The position numbers and the translations under genes are program-made. A stretch of 64,000 nt of DNA from Asterias rubens. Taxonomy: Eukaryota > Echinodermata > Asteroidea > Forcipulatida > Asteriidae. Numbering within the stretch: the first letter of the stretch is position 1; the number at the start of each line of letters is the position of its first letter. The stretch spans positions 11,204,001 to 11,268,000 of the forward strand of contig NC_047070.1 of the NCBI RefSeq assembly GCF_902459465.1. Direction: 5' to 3'. This document shows, piece by piece, positions 10,977 through 23,500 of this stretch. Below the pieces are notes generated by a model that did not search any database, had not been told where the DNA came from, and was given only the letters and a program-made list of their open reading frames with translations.

Positions 10977-13456
10977 TTATACAGATATCTTGTGTCTAAG
11001 AATTACTAATTTGTTATCACTGTTGGTGGGAAAGTCATACACATCAAGTGGATGGTAGTCAATATCATCCGTAGGTTTAATCAAGATATACCTATGTAGT
11101 GGTGTCACTACATATGCATGGTAATGGATACTAAAGTGTAAGGTTAAAGGTATGTACACAAAAGGTATGGAATGTTGCCAATGAGAAAGCAGTCCTCAAT
11201 CATGAGAAACACGGGAAAACTGTGACTGTATTTCAAAATCACACATGAGCCACAGCAGTATTTGACCCCATTGACCTTAATGCAGTTACTCTCAAAAACT
11301 CGCTCTTGACCACCTAAATGTGGTCGCAATAGTTCTTGAACTTCCTTCAACAACAGCCTGACTAGACTGAGTTTTCCACAAAGTGTGTCGATATGCTGTG
11401 CTTCCAAGTATTTATCTGATGCTAAAAATATTGTTTGCATGAACTGGTGTCTGAAGGCCATACTTTTACAGATGTTCTTTCTGTTTTTCAATCCATGAGT
11501 TATTTCTTTGAAGTAGTTGTGTTTGCCTTCAAACCTGAGTGTCCAACAGTGGATAAGTGGGCCAAATTGCAGAATTTGCCAAGGATAATGCAATGTGTAG
11601 TGGCCTTTGGGTTTCATATTTACATCAGGAAATTCCCTTTTGTACATGTACATGAAATCCTCTATAAGATCTGAAAGAAAGCTCACATCACTTTGTGAAC
11701 AAACTGGTGCACATGATGCTTCCACCATGAACAGGAGGGCCAACAAAACATCCCACTTATTGTCGGCCTCAGGAATTGTGTCACCAACCAAAAGTGGGAA
11801 CAGCCTCAATAAGCACCAACACTGCATTGCTGTTTGCTTCACCCGAAAGTCAGCCACTGTTGATGCCATCCTAGTTGGCTTATTTGACCTGTCAAATTTA
11901 CCATAAGGAAAGCTGTCAATCCTGGTGTTCAAAAACTGGAGAGTGAAGTAACCTTCAGACACACAGTGCAAAACCAGATTCTTAAGCACTTCAGGCACAA
12001 GCCCTTCAAACAGATCATGGGCAATGTCTGAAGGAAGGCCTCTGGTAACATGAAAATACTCTAGCTTATTAAGAGGAGAATCATTTTTCACGCCATATGT
12101 TGTCTTCAATCCTTCATCTTCAGCAACCATTGTAACTTGTGCATTGTAACTTTCCATTGTTCTCATTTCACAGCTGCTGGTCGTCAGACAATCATTAGGG
12201 TCTGTTCTTGTGACCATACAGAAACGACTGACCCTTAAGCCACTGAAACTTTCGTTGAATCCTCCTACTGAATGAGCACCAAGATTGTCTGCTGAAACAA
12301 ATGACACTGAGCCTCTAAACTGATACTGATGACCATTCCTGTTCACACTAACACCTTCTCTTTCTAAAAGTGAAAGATCTCCAAGTAAAGGTTCCAGGAC
12401 TTTCTTTAAACCATACTTTTTCAAGTGTTTTGATTTGCACAGAAGAGCAAGCTGTATGACATACAACTTTGATCTGTATTGTGGTGACAAGTTTCCAAGC
12501 ACAAAATAAAATGCTGCAAGTTTGTAATTCTTAACCTTGTTTCCAAGTGGATTTACAATATTGAAATCATCATAATATAATTGGACCTGTAAACTTGGGC
12601 ATTCAGAAGAAAATAATACATTTCCACTGTATACAGCACCATCACAAAAGTCTCTCAATTTACCATCCTCAGACTTGTGTCCCTGCATTACCTCTGCTAA
12701 TACATCCTCATGTTGCAAAAGCAACTCAAGTGTTTTCAATATGGGTATGTACTGTGTAGACGCACATTTGCCTTGAGCGTCTACTCCAAGAACAAATTCT
12801 ACTGGTTCATTGTAAGGAAACTCAGACTGAATGTAACGACTCAATTGTCTGTTATCTTCCAAGCTGTGAAATATGTCTTCCAATTCTGTTGACCGAATAA
12901 CAGTCATGGCAGTTGCAATCTCATCCTGGTTTACAGCATCTTCAAGTAGAGCTGATTTCAACTCAGACAATTCCTTTGCTTTAAACATCTGCAAAATATT
13001 TACAAGCTCGGACGCAACAAAACTACAAACAGTTCCTGGTACTTTGTGTATTTCTCTTAAATTCAGAAAAAACAGAGCTGCCTTCTTCTTTACATCTATT
13101 ATTCCAATTGGTACGTTTTCTACTGCAGCTTCGATGTTCACAAGTTCTGGACCCTGCAAACCCACCTGCTGCTCAGCCTCCTCAGGTGCTTCTATATCAT
13201 TCAGATCTAGCCCAAGTTCAATTGCATTTAAGAAATGCATGCGGTAAAAATCCTTGTGAACAATTTTTATATGTTTGATGAAGCATCAGACTGTAGAAAG
13301 ATTCTTATGACACCCATTTATATCACAATTTATCTTAAATCTGCCATTGCCAATTTCATGTACGAACCGATAATGGTTTAAGACTCTTTTGAAATGAGGT
13401 GTTTCATATTCACAGTGAACACAGACAAAAACTCTGTTGTTGTAATCCTCTTCCAT
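10977..13456 (-). pseudogene. C2H2 zinc-finger / DDE-type transposase-related protein, decayed
   Basis: From ATG at 13456 the frame encodes C2H2-like fingers (VFVCVHCEYETPHFKRVLNH and FKINCDINGCHKNL). It is cut by an in-frame TGA at 13286-13288. The same frame continues with CFIKHIKIVH, which completes the second finger, and runs on for about 700 residues. The body carries signatures of a transposon family common in fish and invertebrates: LYYDDFNIVNPLGNKVKNYK, YRSKLYVIQLALLCKS, SADNLGAHSVGGFNESFSG, LPSDIAHDLFEGLVPEVL and WTLRFEGKHNYFKE. Asp in YYDDF, Asp in ADNLG and Glu in RFEGKH are candidate DDE residues. Near 11150 the frame shifts; the expected C-terminus (IKPTDDIDYHPLDVYDF, then VILRHKISV, stop) continues in the next frame to 10977. 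Two lesions make it a pseudogene. The 11.4-kb element begins 4 bp upstream of its ATG. Confidence 0.75.
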
Positions 13457-13460
13457 GATA

Positions 13461-13835
13461 CCCTTACACAAATTTGCACAAGCTTGCTGGCAAGCTTGTA
13501 ATAAGCTTACCGGCAAGCTTGCAGCAAGCTTACCACAAGCTTGCCAGCAAGCTAGTAACTAGCTTGTATTGTTCCAAATATTTAAATTAGGGCAAGCTTG
13601 CAACAAGCTTGCGGCAAGCTTGTTACAAGCTTGCCAAAATTTGAGATGGTTTACATCGTACAAGCCAGTTACGAGCTTGCTGCAAGCTTGCGGTAAGCTC
13701 GCCGACAAGCTTGCTCTAATTCCAACATTTGGAACAATATAAGCTAGTTACCAGCTTGCTGCAAGCTTGCGACTAGTGACCAGTTTGCAGCAAGCTTGCG
13801 ACTAGTGACCAGTTTGCAGCAAGCTTGCCATAAAT
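13461..13835. repeat. Left terminus and subterminal palindrome array
   Basis: CCCTTACA at 13461-13468, then about 15 occurrences of AAGCTT, mostly in the context GCAAGCTTGC or GTAACTAGCTTG, spaced about 10-40 bp. Because the unit is a near-perfect palindrome, the array looks the same on both strands. A spurious ORF reading through it (QACQQAC...) is not a gene. Confidence 0.8.
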
Positions 13836-14180
13836 TTAAATATTTAGAATACAAGCTACGCCATGATTGAAGAAAGCATGCGCTGCAGACGTTTTTTTTT
13901 AGCCGGCAACTTTTAAATCATGCAAAGGCATTGCATATACAGACGCTTGTAAATTCAATTGAACTCAAAGAAATTGGAAAAGTTGAAAGATTGCAAACAT
14001 TTCACCATCGATAAATTTAGTAGTTAACTTGTATTTACTTAAGTATAGTTCAGGCCAAAATTAAGGAGAATGTTATAGTCAAATAATTCACACTGCACTA
14101 GCTTGTTAACAGCAACAAATGAGTAGTTTTATTATTTTTGGTTGTTTCTTTCCCTGTACATGTAAATAAAAATAACAAAT

Positions 14181-14735
14181 ATGAGATATTTTATGGTGCA
14201 CACAATGCAGGAGCCTCTTATGCGCATGTACAGTGTTTACGATATTTATAAACCCTTGACGTATATAAATCCTGAGACAGAGGTGTTTGCCTTTTCAGAA
14301 AATAATGAAGTAAAGTCAAATAAATTAATAAAACAATTATTTACCTCTGCAAGACTTGCATGAAGGAATTGGGATGGTGAAATGCAGTTGTGACAACCAA
14401 AATCAGCTGTTGCATTTTTAAAGGCACTGTACACTATTGGTAATCACTGTTAGCATAAAAACTTACTTAAAGGCAGTGGACACTATTGGTAAATACTCAA
14501 AATAATTATTAGCATAAAACCTTACTTGGTAATGAGTAATGGGGAGAGGTTGATAATAAAAATCATTGTGAGAAACGGCTCCCTCTGAAGTAAGATAGTT
14601 TTCGAGAAAGAAGTAATTTTCCACTAAAATATATGAATTAATTTCAAGACCTCACGCATGAGGTCACAAAAGCAGAATTGACAGTTGGAAGGGTCTCTAT
14701 ACTACTGGTAAAGCACAAAACAGAAAAACAGATGG
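14181..14735. repeat. Truncated echinoderm-type MITE copies inside the 11.4-kb element
   Basis: Two starts of the same inverted-repeat element occur at about 14419 (GGCACTGTACACTATTGGTA) and 14465 (GGCAGTGGACACTATTGGTA). The second continues with GTAATGGGGAGAGGTTGAT, AGAAACGGCTCCCTCTGAAG and a fragment around the CTCACGCATGAGGTC hairpin to about 14660. Full-length relatives lie at 53556-53946 and 55184-55575. 14181-14400 shows nothing recognisable. Confidence 0.65.
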
Positions 14736-14739
14736 GGGC

Positions 14740-17700
14740 CTAAAGTGAGGAGTTTTTCCTGTGAAGGGATCTTCGGGTTGTTGCACATTTCTGATTAATC
14801 TTATCATTGAATTCCTTGGACGTCATGCACGGTTGTCCATTAGGTAACTTGAACTTGCGAAGTACACACTCTAGAAAACAATTGGCAAGAGAAGTTTGTG
14901 TTTAGTCAATGTGTAAATATAAAAGGTTATGGTACAGCTATCATCATGGCCCCATAACGGTTAAAGTGTACTCGGTGCTCTATGGGGCTGCAGAAGACAA
15001 CATTCAAAAGGTACTCAAATCCAAGACATTCTCCATTAAGAACAGATGTCTTATATCATAACGCTGATGTAAATTTTTCGTCATTACTTTGGATACAAAA
15101 AGGTAAATGCAGTTCTTTATTTTATTGTAAATAACTTTCATAGTAAGCTGAAAATTTCAAGTTTGGCTTCACCATTACTCTTGTAAAGAAATGATGCATT
15201 CACTTAATTAAAAAACTGTGCTTGTATTCTTCAAAACATAAACCGTTCTCAAATACATTCAAATGTTGAATGGAACCTTCCAGGAAATAGTTACAGATAT
15301 GATACAGGATTGGTAATGATAACAAACATCTGAAAGCTTTGTTTTTAAGGTGATATGAAATCTGTCATCTTCAATAAGAATGTAACTGAAGACCTCAAAA
15401 TAAATATACTGATTTTAATATGCAACGTTGAAGCAATGCATGAATATGAATTGGCACAAAGCAACTGATAAAATATAAACAGTTTGTTCTGTGTTTTTTT
15501 TCTCAAAACCTTGAAGAAATGTTTCTGTGTAATCTGAAAACTATCAGATTGAAAGAACACATTCTTTAAACAATTTTTTTTTATCATACCTGTAAAGTAT
15601 GACTTAAAAAATAAAGTTGCAGGCATATCTTGGAATAATTTCATTTCATTCTCTGTGAACTCCAACAAATAAAAAAAGAAACAAAAATTACCTTTAATTT
15701 CTTGTAATTTCTGTGCATCCAGGGGCACGTTAGCAGATTCACTCTTGCGATTAACCGCCTGCCTGGAGCCACAGGCATTGCCTCGGGCAAGGCAACTCTC
15801 TCCAAAGACAGCTAGTAGCAAAGCAGATAGCAATGACTCCTTGGAGGTGCCTTTTGAGAAAGCAACCCTTTTGTCCTGCTCCTTCAATAGTGGTAATCCT
15901 CCAGAATACAGTGGGATTAAGATCTGTGAAATAAAATAATAAAGTCTCTATGTTAGCAAGGATGTGTTTATTGACAGTGTCTTGTCCAGAAGCCACCTGT
16001 TCACAGTGGATGGGTAAAGCAAAATTTTGGCCAGACTTGTATGGGTGCCTCTTTGGCCCCAAAACCATCTTATCATTATTGTATTTACTTTCGCAAGGAA
16101 AATGTGGATAGACACTTTGTCAATCCTAAACAAGACACTGTTTCTCAATCTCTTAACATTAAAACAATTCTAGTGAGGAAAACTTTTTGCAAAATTTCCT
16201 TTTCAATAAAGGCACTGTAAGCAAGTGTGTAGAATTGTGATCTTCATAGGCTATTTGGGATAGAGATTGTACACAAGGGATGTTTGCACATAGTAATACA
16301 GCACAGGCTGGTTTGGGACCAGGGAAAAAAACATGTTTTAATCGGGACCTTGTAATTTTCGAGCTTGTACTACTAACAAGAGTCCGCTATAGTCAATTAC
16401 CTCATCTGATGTTGGGGTCATGGAAGACTCTTCATTAGGGATGTCTTGGCGGATTGGTTTTGGCAGGATGGCTTCATAGGTGACTTTGGCAGGTGGAGGT
16501 GGGTTTGGCAGGATGGCTTCATAGGTAACTTTGGCAGGTGGAGGTGGGTTTGGCAGGATGGCTTCATAGGTGACTTTGGCAGGTGGAGGTGGATTTGGTT
16601 TTGGCAGGATGGTGACTTTGGCAGGTGGAGGTGGGTTTGGCAGGATGGCTTCATAGGTGACTTTGGCAGGTGGAGGTGGATTTGGTTTTGGCAGGATGGT
16701 GACTTTGGCAGGTGGAGGTGGGTTTGGTTTTGGCAGCTGGCTTGTGGAATGGCAGGACTGTAGCACTGATGTAAACTCTTGCATGAGTTTAATCTTTTTG
16801 GGGGTGATAGCTAATAAAAAAAACCACTAACGATATTACTCATTTTACAACCATAGAATTACCACTGTAAAAATGTAACTAAATGGAAACGACATTGCCT
16901 TAATTTTGGCACATTACATATTTGGTGATGTATTTTCTCCTTATGTTTTTCCTCCCTTGAGGAGATGAGCAAGTTTATTAAGTCAAACCTTTAAAAAATC
17001 CTGACGGGCTGTGGATTTGGTTATTATTTTTGGTACAAAGTGAACCTACCGGATGTTCTAATTTAACAATGGTGAGGGGGTTAAGGTTTAAATCCTTAAA
17101 GATGCTATGTCAGATTTTTGCCCCAAACATTAAAAAATAGTTTTTTTTGAGTGAATGGTATTTCAAGATGTATCACCCGCTCTAACAAAAAAGTTTAACT
17201 TTTACTTTTAATGGTCAGGAACCATGACAAAAATTTAAAACGTTTCTTTTAAAACACATAAGAATTGGTCACGTGATATATTGTCGGGATCCCGACAAAA
17301 ACTAATTTTGAGCACTTTATTTCACTGCTACTAATAATTGGCGGACTTTTACGAGCAATGGCTCAAGCTTGTAACTTTCCCGACCCCCATCAAATTACAT
17401 ATTGAATTTTAAATCAAAATTTTTGGGTCAAATCGGCCAAAAATTTGACATAGCATCTTTAATCACAGGCCTATAAAGCAGACTTTCAGTTTTATTTCAA
17501 GGAAATGTCTATCTTACCAACACTGAAGGGAAGGCCTGTTGCAGACTTTTGACTCAGCTGCATGATTTCTTCATTTTTCTTCTTCACCTCATCATGCAGC
17601 TGTCTGATTTGGTTGTCCCTTTCTGCCAGCTGCTCTTTCAGTTTTGAAATGACTCTGTCCTCCATGCTCTGATGACCATGTTTAACTTCAGCATCTGGTG

Positions 17701-19669
17701 GCTTCATACAGAGAGAAAAAACATCAACAGTATGAATATAGGTTTTCTTGATATCGATATGTTGTACTTCAACAGAGACAAACAATTGCCTGGGATCAAG
17801 GATGGTCCGGGGGGTGGGGGGGGGGGGGGGAGAGAGGGGGGCGGAAGGGGTCCCGCCACCAACGCGCCACCTACGTTGAAAATAATCTCATTCGGCTCTC
17901 GTGACTTGGACCGGTCGAAGCTTTACGTACAATACCTATTGTGCAAACGCCGAGCATAATACACGTACATTTCCTATGTACAGTATGGTAAAGATTTGAA
18001 TACACAGTTGCTACCCGCTGCACGCTGGCGGCTGTTAGCTGCCTGGACGGGTCCATTTTATCAGAGGGAGTTGTTATCTCTAAATGTAAATTCACCAAAT
18101 CTTTACACTAGAGAACATCGTAAATGTTTTTTGTGTGTTGCCAACTGCTTCAGTAATTTAATAATTTAATACACAACATATATTTGACCAGTATGAACAT
18201 AGAATCTTTGTGTGGGGTGTTGTATAGGGCCTACTTTGTACTTAACCATCTTGACAACAAAGCAAATTGTTGGATTTTTGTTTATTGTCCAGAAACAAAT
18301 GCTCAGTTAAATGTTGATGCCTACCTTTACAGTGAACATTTCTCTACACAAAGCTTGCTGCACGTTTAATTTGTCTGCAGTGGCCTTGAGCTTCTCGCCT
18401 TTGCTGATGCTAGTCTTTACACCCACTGCTGACTTTGGTTTAGCAATCTTGCTGGTCTTTGACTTTGGTTGTTGCTCTTGACTGTCTTGACTAGTGACGA
18501 AATCTGGCATCAAAGATTGTTTGCGGCTGCGTTTGGTGCTGCTGGTTGATTGAACATCTGTGGTGTCATGCCTATCCCCAGGCCCAGCAAACTCTTCCAT
18601 CGAGAGCAGCAGTCTCGCTTGCTCATCCTGGAGCTCTTTCTTACTCTCTGTGAAGTTTAATTCAACAAACGTATGGATGTAGGGATGACTATTATTACAA
18701 CAAAATCTATAACAAAGGAGGAATATGCTCGAGTAAATCAGTCTGGTTCCCATAGTCAATCGTAACAGTTGATAGTTTATGTTCTTAAGTTGTTGAAGAA
18801 ACCAAACCCAATAATGATAATGCGTCTTAGAGTTTGACATATCAAGAATACAGTAGGTGATTTTTGAGATTATGTTTGGTCTTTTTGTCATTTTGAGGCA
18901 TTTTTTGTGGCTGGGTGTCACGAAAAAAGGAAGGCATCGTGAGGAGCGACTGCGTCCGACTGGGGCGCTAGTCATGCTATAGACCCGTAAACGTGGCCAA
19001 ACATACTCCGTTCCTCCGTCATTTGGCCACGGACCTATACACGGTGACATGTTTCGACATTGAACGAAAAAAAAACAGGCGTTTTTTCCCCCTAATTTTG
19101 TCCCATCCGTAAAATTTCTAACACAAATGTTGCCATTCAAATCTGTTATTCTAATGCCATGGAAGTGCCCTTTGATTTGAAACATACAAATGCCCTTTTT
19201 ACCCAAGACAAAATGGCCTTGCCCCTCTAGTGACGAAATTTGAGGCCTGAAATTTGTCTTTGTTCAACCCAAAATCATTTAAAATTTCATTGTACCCTGT
19301 CATGCTTGTTGTACCTCCATGTTGTGACTTTTGGTTTATTATTTGATGAGCCCCCCCCCCCCCCTATATAAACCAAACAACCGACTGACATGACTGAATA
19401 TCCACTCATGACTTACCACTGATTTTGATGAGTTTCCCGGGATATTTCTTGCCGTCTTTAAACCGTATTTCAGAGACGGTACCCTCCTTTCTTAGGTCTG
19501 TGCGAACGCTGACGATGTTTTCTATGCTAACTTGCTTATCGTTGATCCAGTAAACCAAACACCACGTTTTGGATTTTGACGATGGTGCTTTTGCTTCGAA
19601 GGGATTAGACCGAGGCTCCAGCCCAAACAACTCTTTCACAACAATGCTAGAGCGACTAGCGTGTGCCAT
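14740..19669 (-). CDS. BEN-domain protein, six-exon gene inside the transposon
   Basis: Exons 19669-19417, 18647-18325, 17701-17518, 16810-16401, 15923-15692 and 14870-14740 all have GT/AG ends and matching phases. They sum to 1533 bp: ATG to TAG, 510 residues with no internal stop. The N-terminus (about 1-84) has a small beta-barrel-like segment (WCLVYWINDKQVSIENIV, then IRFKDGKKYPGKLIKIS) like those preceding DNA-binding modules. It is followed by a Ser/Lys-rich linker, a short coiled coil (VISKLKEQLAERDNQIRQL), a proline-rich coding minisatellite (about 255-390) and a C-terminal BEN domain (about 395-505). BEN signatures are SKESLLSALLLAVFGESCLA, VPLDAQKLQEIKG and, in the last exon, KINQKCATTRRSL. 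BEN domains bind DNA and chromatin partners, several of them palindromic sites. Divergent from the transposase gene, with start codons 841 bp apart. Likely role: a DNA-binding helper for the element (inference); a captured host gene is the alternative. Confidence 0.8.
16463..16735 (-). repeat. Coding minisatellite in the BEN gene
   Basis: In-frame tandem repeat in exon 4 encoding alternating units PNPPPPAKVTYEAIL (45 bp) and the shorter PKPNPPPPAKVTIL. All units keep frame. The complementary strand gives a spurious Trp-rich ORF. Confidence 0.85.
17807..17850. repeat. G-rich tract in BEN intron
   Basis: A long G/A-rich run in the intron between exons 2 and 3. Similar homopolymer tracts occur at about 19351-19363 (C), 21278-21297 (G) and 45351-45368 (G). 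Confidence 0.7.
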
Positions 19670-20510
19670 TTTAACCTATTGACCTGCTTACAAAGGTCTA
19701 TAGACATAGGTTTCAATTTTATGAAAGAAACAGATTACAAAGGTCAATAGAACTGGGTTACAATTTACAATACGAAAGGAGTAGTAAACTGCAAATTTGC
19801 CAATTGAACAACGCGCCCTTTTCCCCCGCCCACGGCCGACCGACCGGTGTGACGACGATGACGTGTTAGCCGCATGACCATTAATATAGATAGGGGAAAT
19901 AAAACGATACCGATAAAAAATGCATTGACGTTTTTTGTATACCAAAAGCCAAACTGTGTGTTACTTGTTTATTTGTAATATATTTATTGATGCAATATGT
20001 AAAGTGATAAACAATGAAGGAATGCATCCCGTTAATATTTTTTTTTAAAGATCACACTTTTAATACACCCTCCAAGAAGTGGTCGCTCCCAGAACAGTTT
20101 CACTACCTCTCAACGTGTGACACGTGACATCCGCCCCGCGAAATCCCAGGCCCATTCATCATGCGATGATCGTGATCCGATCATGTGATGCCTTCGTGCT
20201 CAATGCGTGCTAATGATAAACTCGTACACGAGCGAGCCAACTCGTACACATGTGTCGACTCGTCGATCGTAGTCAGCTTGCCCATGACGAGTTGGTCCGG
20301 ACACGTGTGACGATAACACGATGCGGTCGGTGTGTGTACATGTACTGTACACGTACTATGTGCGCATGCATGTCGGCCATTTACTGCTGGTTGTTGTGTG
20401 GTGGTGACTTAATACGTCGTACATGTACAAAATAAGTCCTAATCCAGAATTACACTGCCAATTCTAATTCTCTAGGCCGAAAGTAATTGGCCTAAATTAG
20501 TACTATCAAA
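19670..20510. promoter_or_regulatory. Divergent intergenic region between the BEN and transposase genes
   Basis: 841 bp between two opposite start codons, so both promoters should lie here. The part next to the transposase gene (20100-20420) is richer in CpG and CACGTG-like palindromes (TGACACGTGACA, ACACGTGTGACG, ACACATGTGTCGA) than its surroundings. No TATA box can be assigned with confidence. Confidence 0.4.
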
Positions 20511-23500
20511 ATGAGCGACAATTCTCAGGATAATACGTCAAGGAAAAGGAGAGGACCTTATGCGTTTTCTCTTTTGAAAGGGAACATGTCTGGAGATGAC
20601 AGGTCAACGCCAAGAGTAACAAAATGGCGTATGAACTCCCGATGCGGCAGGGAGCTAACAAGCCTACCTCCATGGTCAGAAAACAACATGGATAACTCGT
20701 CGAGTGGCAGTGGATCTACAACGTTACATCCTCAAAATGTTGGAGCAATAGGGCTCACGTTAGGGCCAGATCATCAATCAAGAAATGACAGTGCCCCACC
20801 AGCAGTACCACGACCAGCAGGACATCTGGAACCACATCCTCCCTCCTCGGCCAGCACCAGCAGGGACATGACTACGGAGTCTGAGACTGACAATGACAGT
20901 GGTAAGATTTATTATTAAATAAGCCTATTAAATTATGATAATATTTGAAGTTTTTATTTTAGTACTAGTAGTAGTACTGTTGTACTAGTAGCCTAAAATG
21001 GGCCTAAATATAAATTATGAAATTGCTGTACCTATATTTTTATAAAAACTAAAACTTTAAAAAGTATAGACTTGAGCCTGCACTCTGCAAGTGCAGCAGC
21101 AGCCAACTGAATGACGCATCCCATGTCTGACTCTTTTGACCCGGCAAATAAAATAGTGCAACCTCTGTTGTAATTGGCCCTAAGCAAACAAATTGTCTTT
21201 TCCTCCAACAAAATAATTGGTCGGCCTAGGCCTATTTACTTTTTGTGCAAATAAATTTAAGTTTAAATATTTTATTCGGGGGGGGGGGGGGGGGGGAATG
21301 ATAAATAATATTACTATATAGGCTCTAAAATTAATTTCCTCCCCTTTTTCCTCCTCTGATTTTCTGGATTACAGGTTGGCAGTATGCACCAAAACAAAGT
21401 GGAGAAGATCAGGACACACGGTATGAGTCTGACGATACGGCTGATGAACAAGATGAATGGTATGATGCTATCAATAGTATTGGACCTGATGAATGGAACA
21501 ATGACACTGACAATTTGGTTGATAATTCTTCAGAACATGGTGCCTCTACTCAGACTACTGGGGATGAAAGTACAGGTTCAGATGATGATTGTTTATTGTA
21601 TCCAGGTGCACCGATCACAGTGGCAGAAAGCATGCTGCTCATACTTGCCCTTGTTCTAAGACACAGTTTGACTGGCAGCTGCCTAGTTGATATATTAACC
21701 CTTGTATCTGTCCACTGTCAGCAGCCAAACTTATGTAAAACCTCACTCCATCTCTTTCACAAGTATTTTTCAAACTTGTCTATGCAACTTAAATTTCACA
21801 AGTTTTGTGGTAATTGTTATTTTGTTATTGAAAAGTTCTCAGATAAATGTCCGAACTGCAGCACTATACTTTCTAATGATACAAAATCAATATGTCATTT
21901 TATTGAAATTCCACTGTTAACACAGCTTGAAGCTCTTTTTAAACAACAAGGTTTTTGTGAAGGGATTAAGCACAGATTTAACAGAAAGAAGAAAGTTCAT
22001 GGTAATATAGAGGATATTTATGATGGTAATATTTACAAAGGATTCTCATCTCCAGGTAGTTTCCTTGATGATAAACATAATATATCATTTATGTGGTACA
22101 CTGATGGCATTCCGCTTTTTAAATCTTCTCGTTTTGGTATATGGCCTCTATATTTTGCAATTAATGAATTACCGCCCAAAAAACGAATGCTGAAAGAAAA
22201 TATGTTGATAGCAGGTATTTGGTATGGTGAGTCAAAACCATGCATGGGCACTTTCCTGAAACCATTTCATTCTTCTCTGAAGCAAATTTATGATGGAATT
22301 GTTGTAGATACTTACGACAATGAACAAATTAACGTTCATGGTATTCTCTTATGTGGTACATGTGATATGCCTGCAAAGTGTATAGTTCTAAATATGACCC
22401 AGTTTAATGGTTTACATGGTTGTCCCAGATGTACACAACCGGGGGAGGTTATAAATGTGGGTAGGGGGCATGCTAGAGTATTTCCTGTTGATGTTAATGA
22501 TTTTGATGGCCCCAAAAGAACACATAAACAGACGGTGAATGCAGCAAAAGAAGCTTTTCAAAGTAAAAAAAAAGTTGTAGGCATTAAAGGACCCTCATGG
22601 TTTTTAAATCAAATGCCTGACATAATACGTGGGACTGCAATAGACTGGATGCATCAGGTTTTATTAGGAATAGTTAGAAGATTTTTATTTTTGTGGCTTG
22701 ATCGAAGTCAATCAACTGAACCATATTCTATTTCCAATCTTGTTGATACAGTTGATTCTCGACTAAGCAAAATTAAACCACCAAATTTTATTTCAAGAGT
22801 GCCAAGAAGTATAAAAGAGCACAGTAAATATTGGAAAGCATCGGAATGTAGGTCCTGGTTATTGTATTATTCATTGCCAGTGTTGCATGGTTTATTGGCA
22901 GATATCTATTTCCAACATTATTTACTGTTAGTTGAAGCTATTTACTTATTGAATGGAGATTCAATCTCATTGGATACTATCAATCACTGTGAACAAGTGC
23001 TTAGACATTTTTGTATGATGCATGGGACTCTTTACTCACCTAAACAGATGACATCAAATATACATCAATTATTACATTTATGTGATGTCGTTCGGGACCT
23101 AGGACCTTTGTGGGTTTATTCATGTTTTACCTTTGAATCACTGAATGGTGAGTTACTGCCACTTTTTCATGGTACTCAAAAAGTTGATGTACAAATAGCA
23201 AATAACATCTGTACATTGTTGAAATTGCCGTTTTTAGCACAACAACTCGTGGTTGGGACACCTGTTGAAAAATTTTATAAGTCCATGAAAAACAAGGCAT
23301 CACATTGGAATACAGGTGAAAGAATATGTGATGGTTTTCACACACTCGGAACATTTAAACAGCACTGTTTGAACCGAAAAGAGAAGGATTCATTAAGACT
23401 ATTGTTGGGTTCTTTCAATTTCAGAATTCTACATAAAGGTTTTGTATTATCTCGAATTTTAAAACATAGCACAGTCATATGTTCAAAACAGTTCACTCTA

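Noticed and set aside
13286..13516. Longer N-terminus of the zinc-finger protein (QACQQAC...)
   Set aside because: Those residues are encoded by the transposon's subterminal array; ATG at 13456 is the sensible start.
16446..16763. Plus-strand Trp/Phe-rich ORF
   Set aside because: Complement of the in-frame proline minisatellite of the BEN gene.
18960..19045. Possible structured RNA at an inverted repeat (CGTGGCCAAA / TTTGGCCACG)
   Set aside because: Short imperfect hairpin within an intron; no resemblance to a known ncRNA class.
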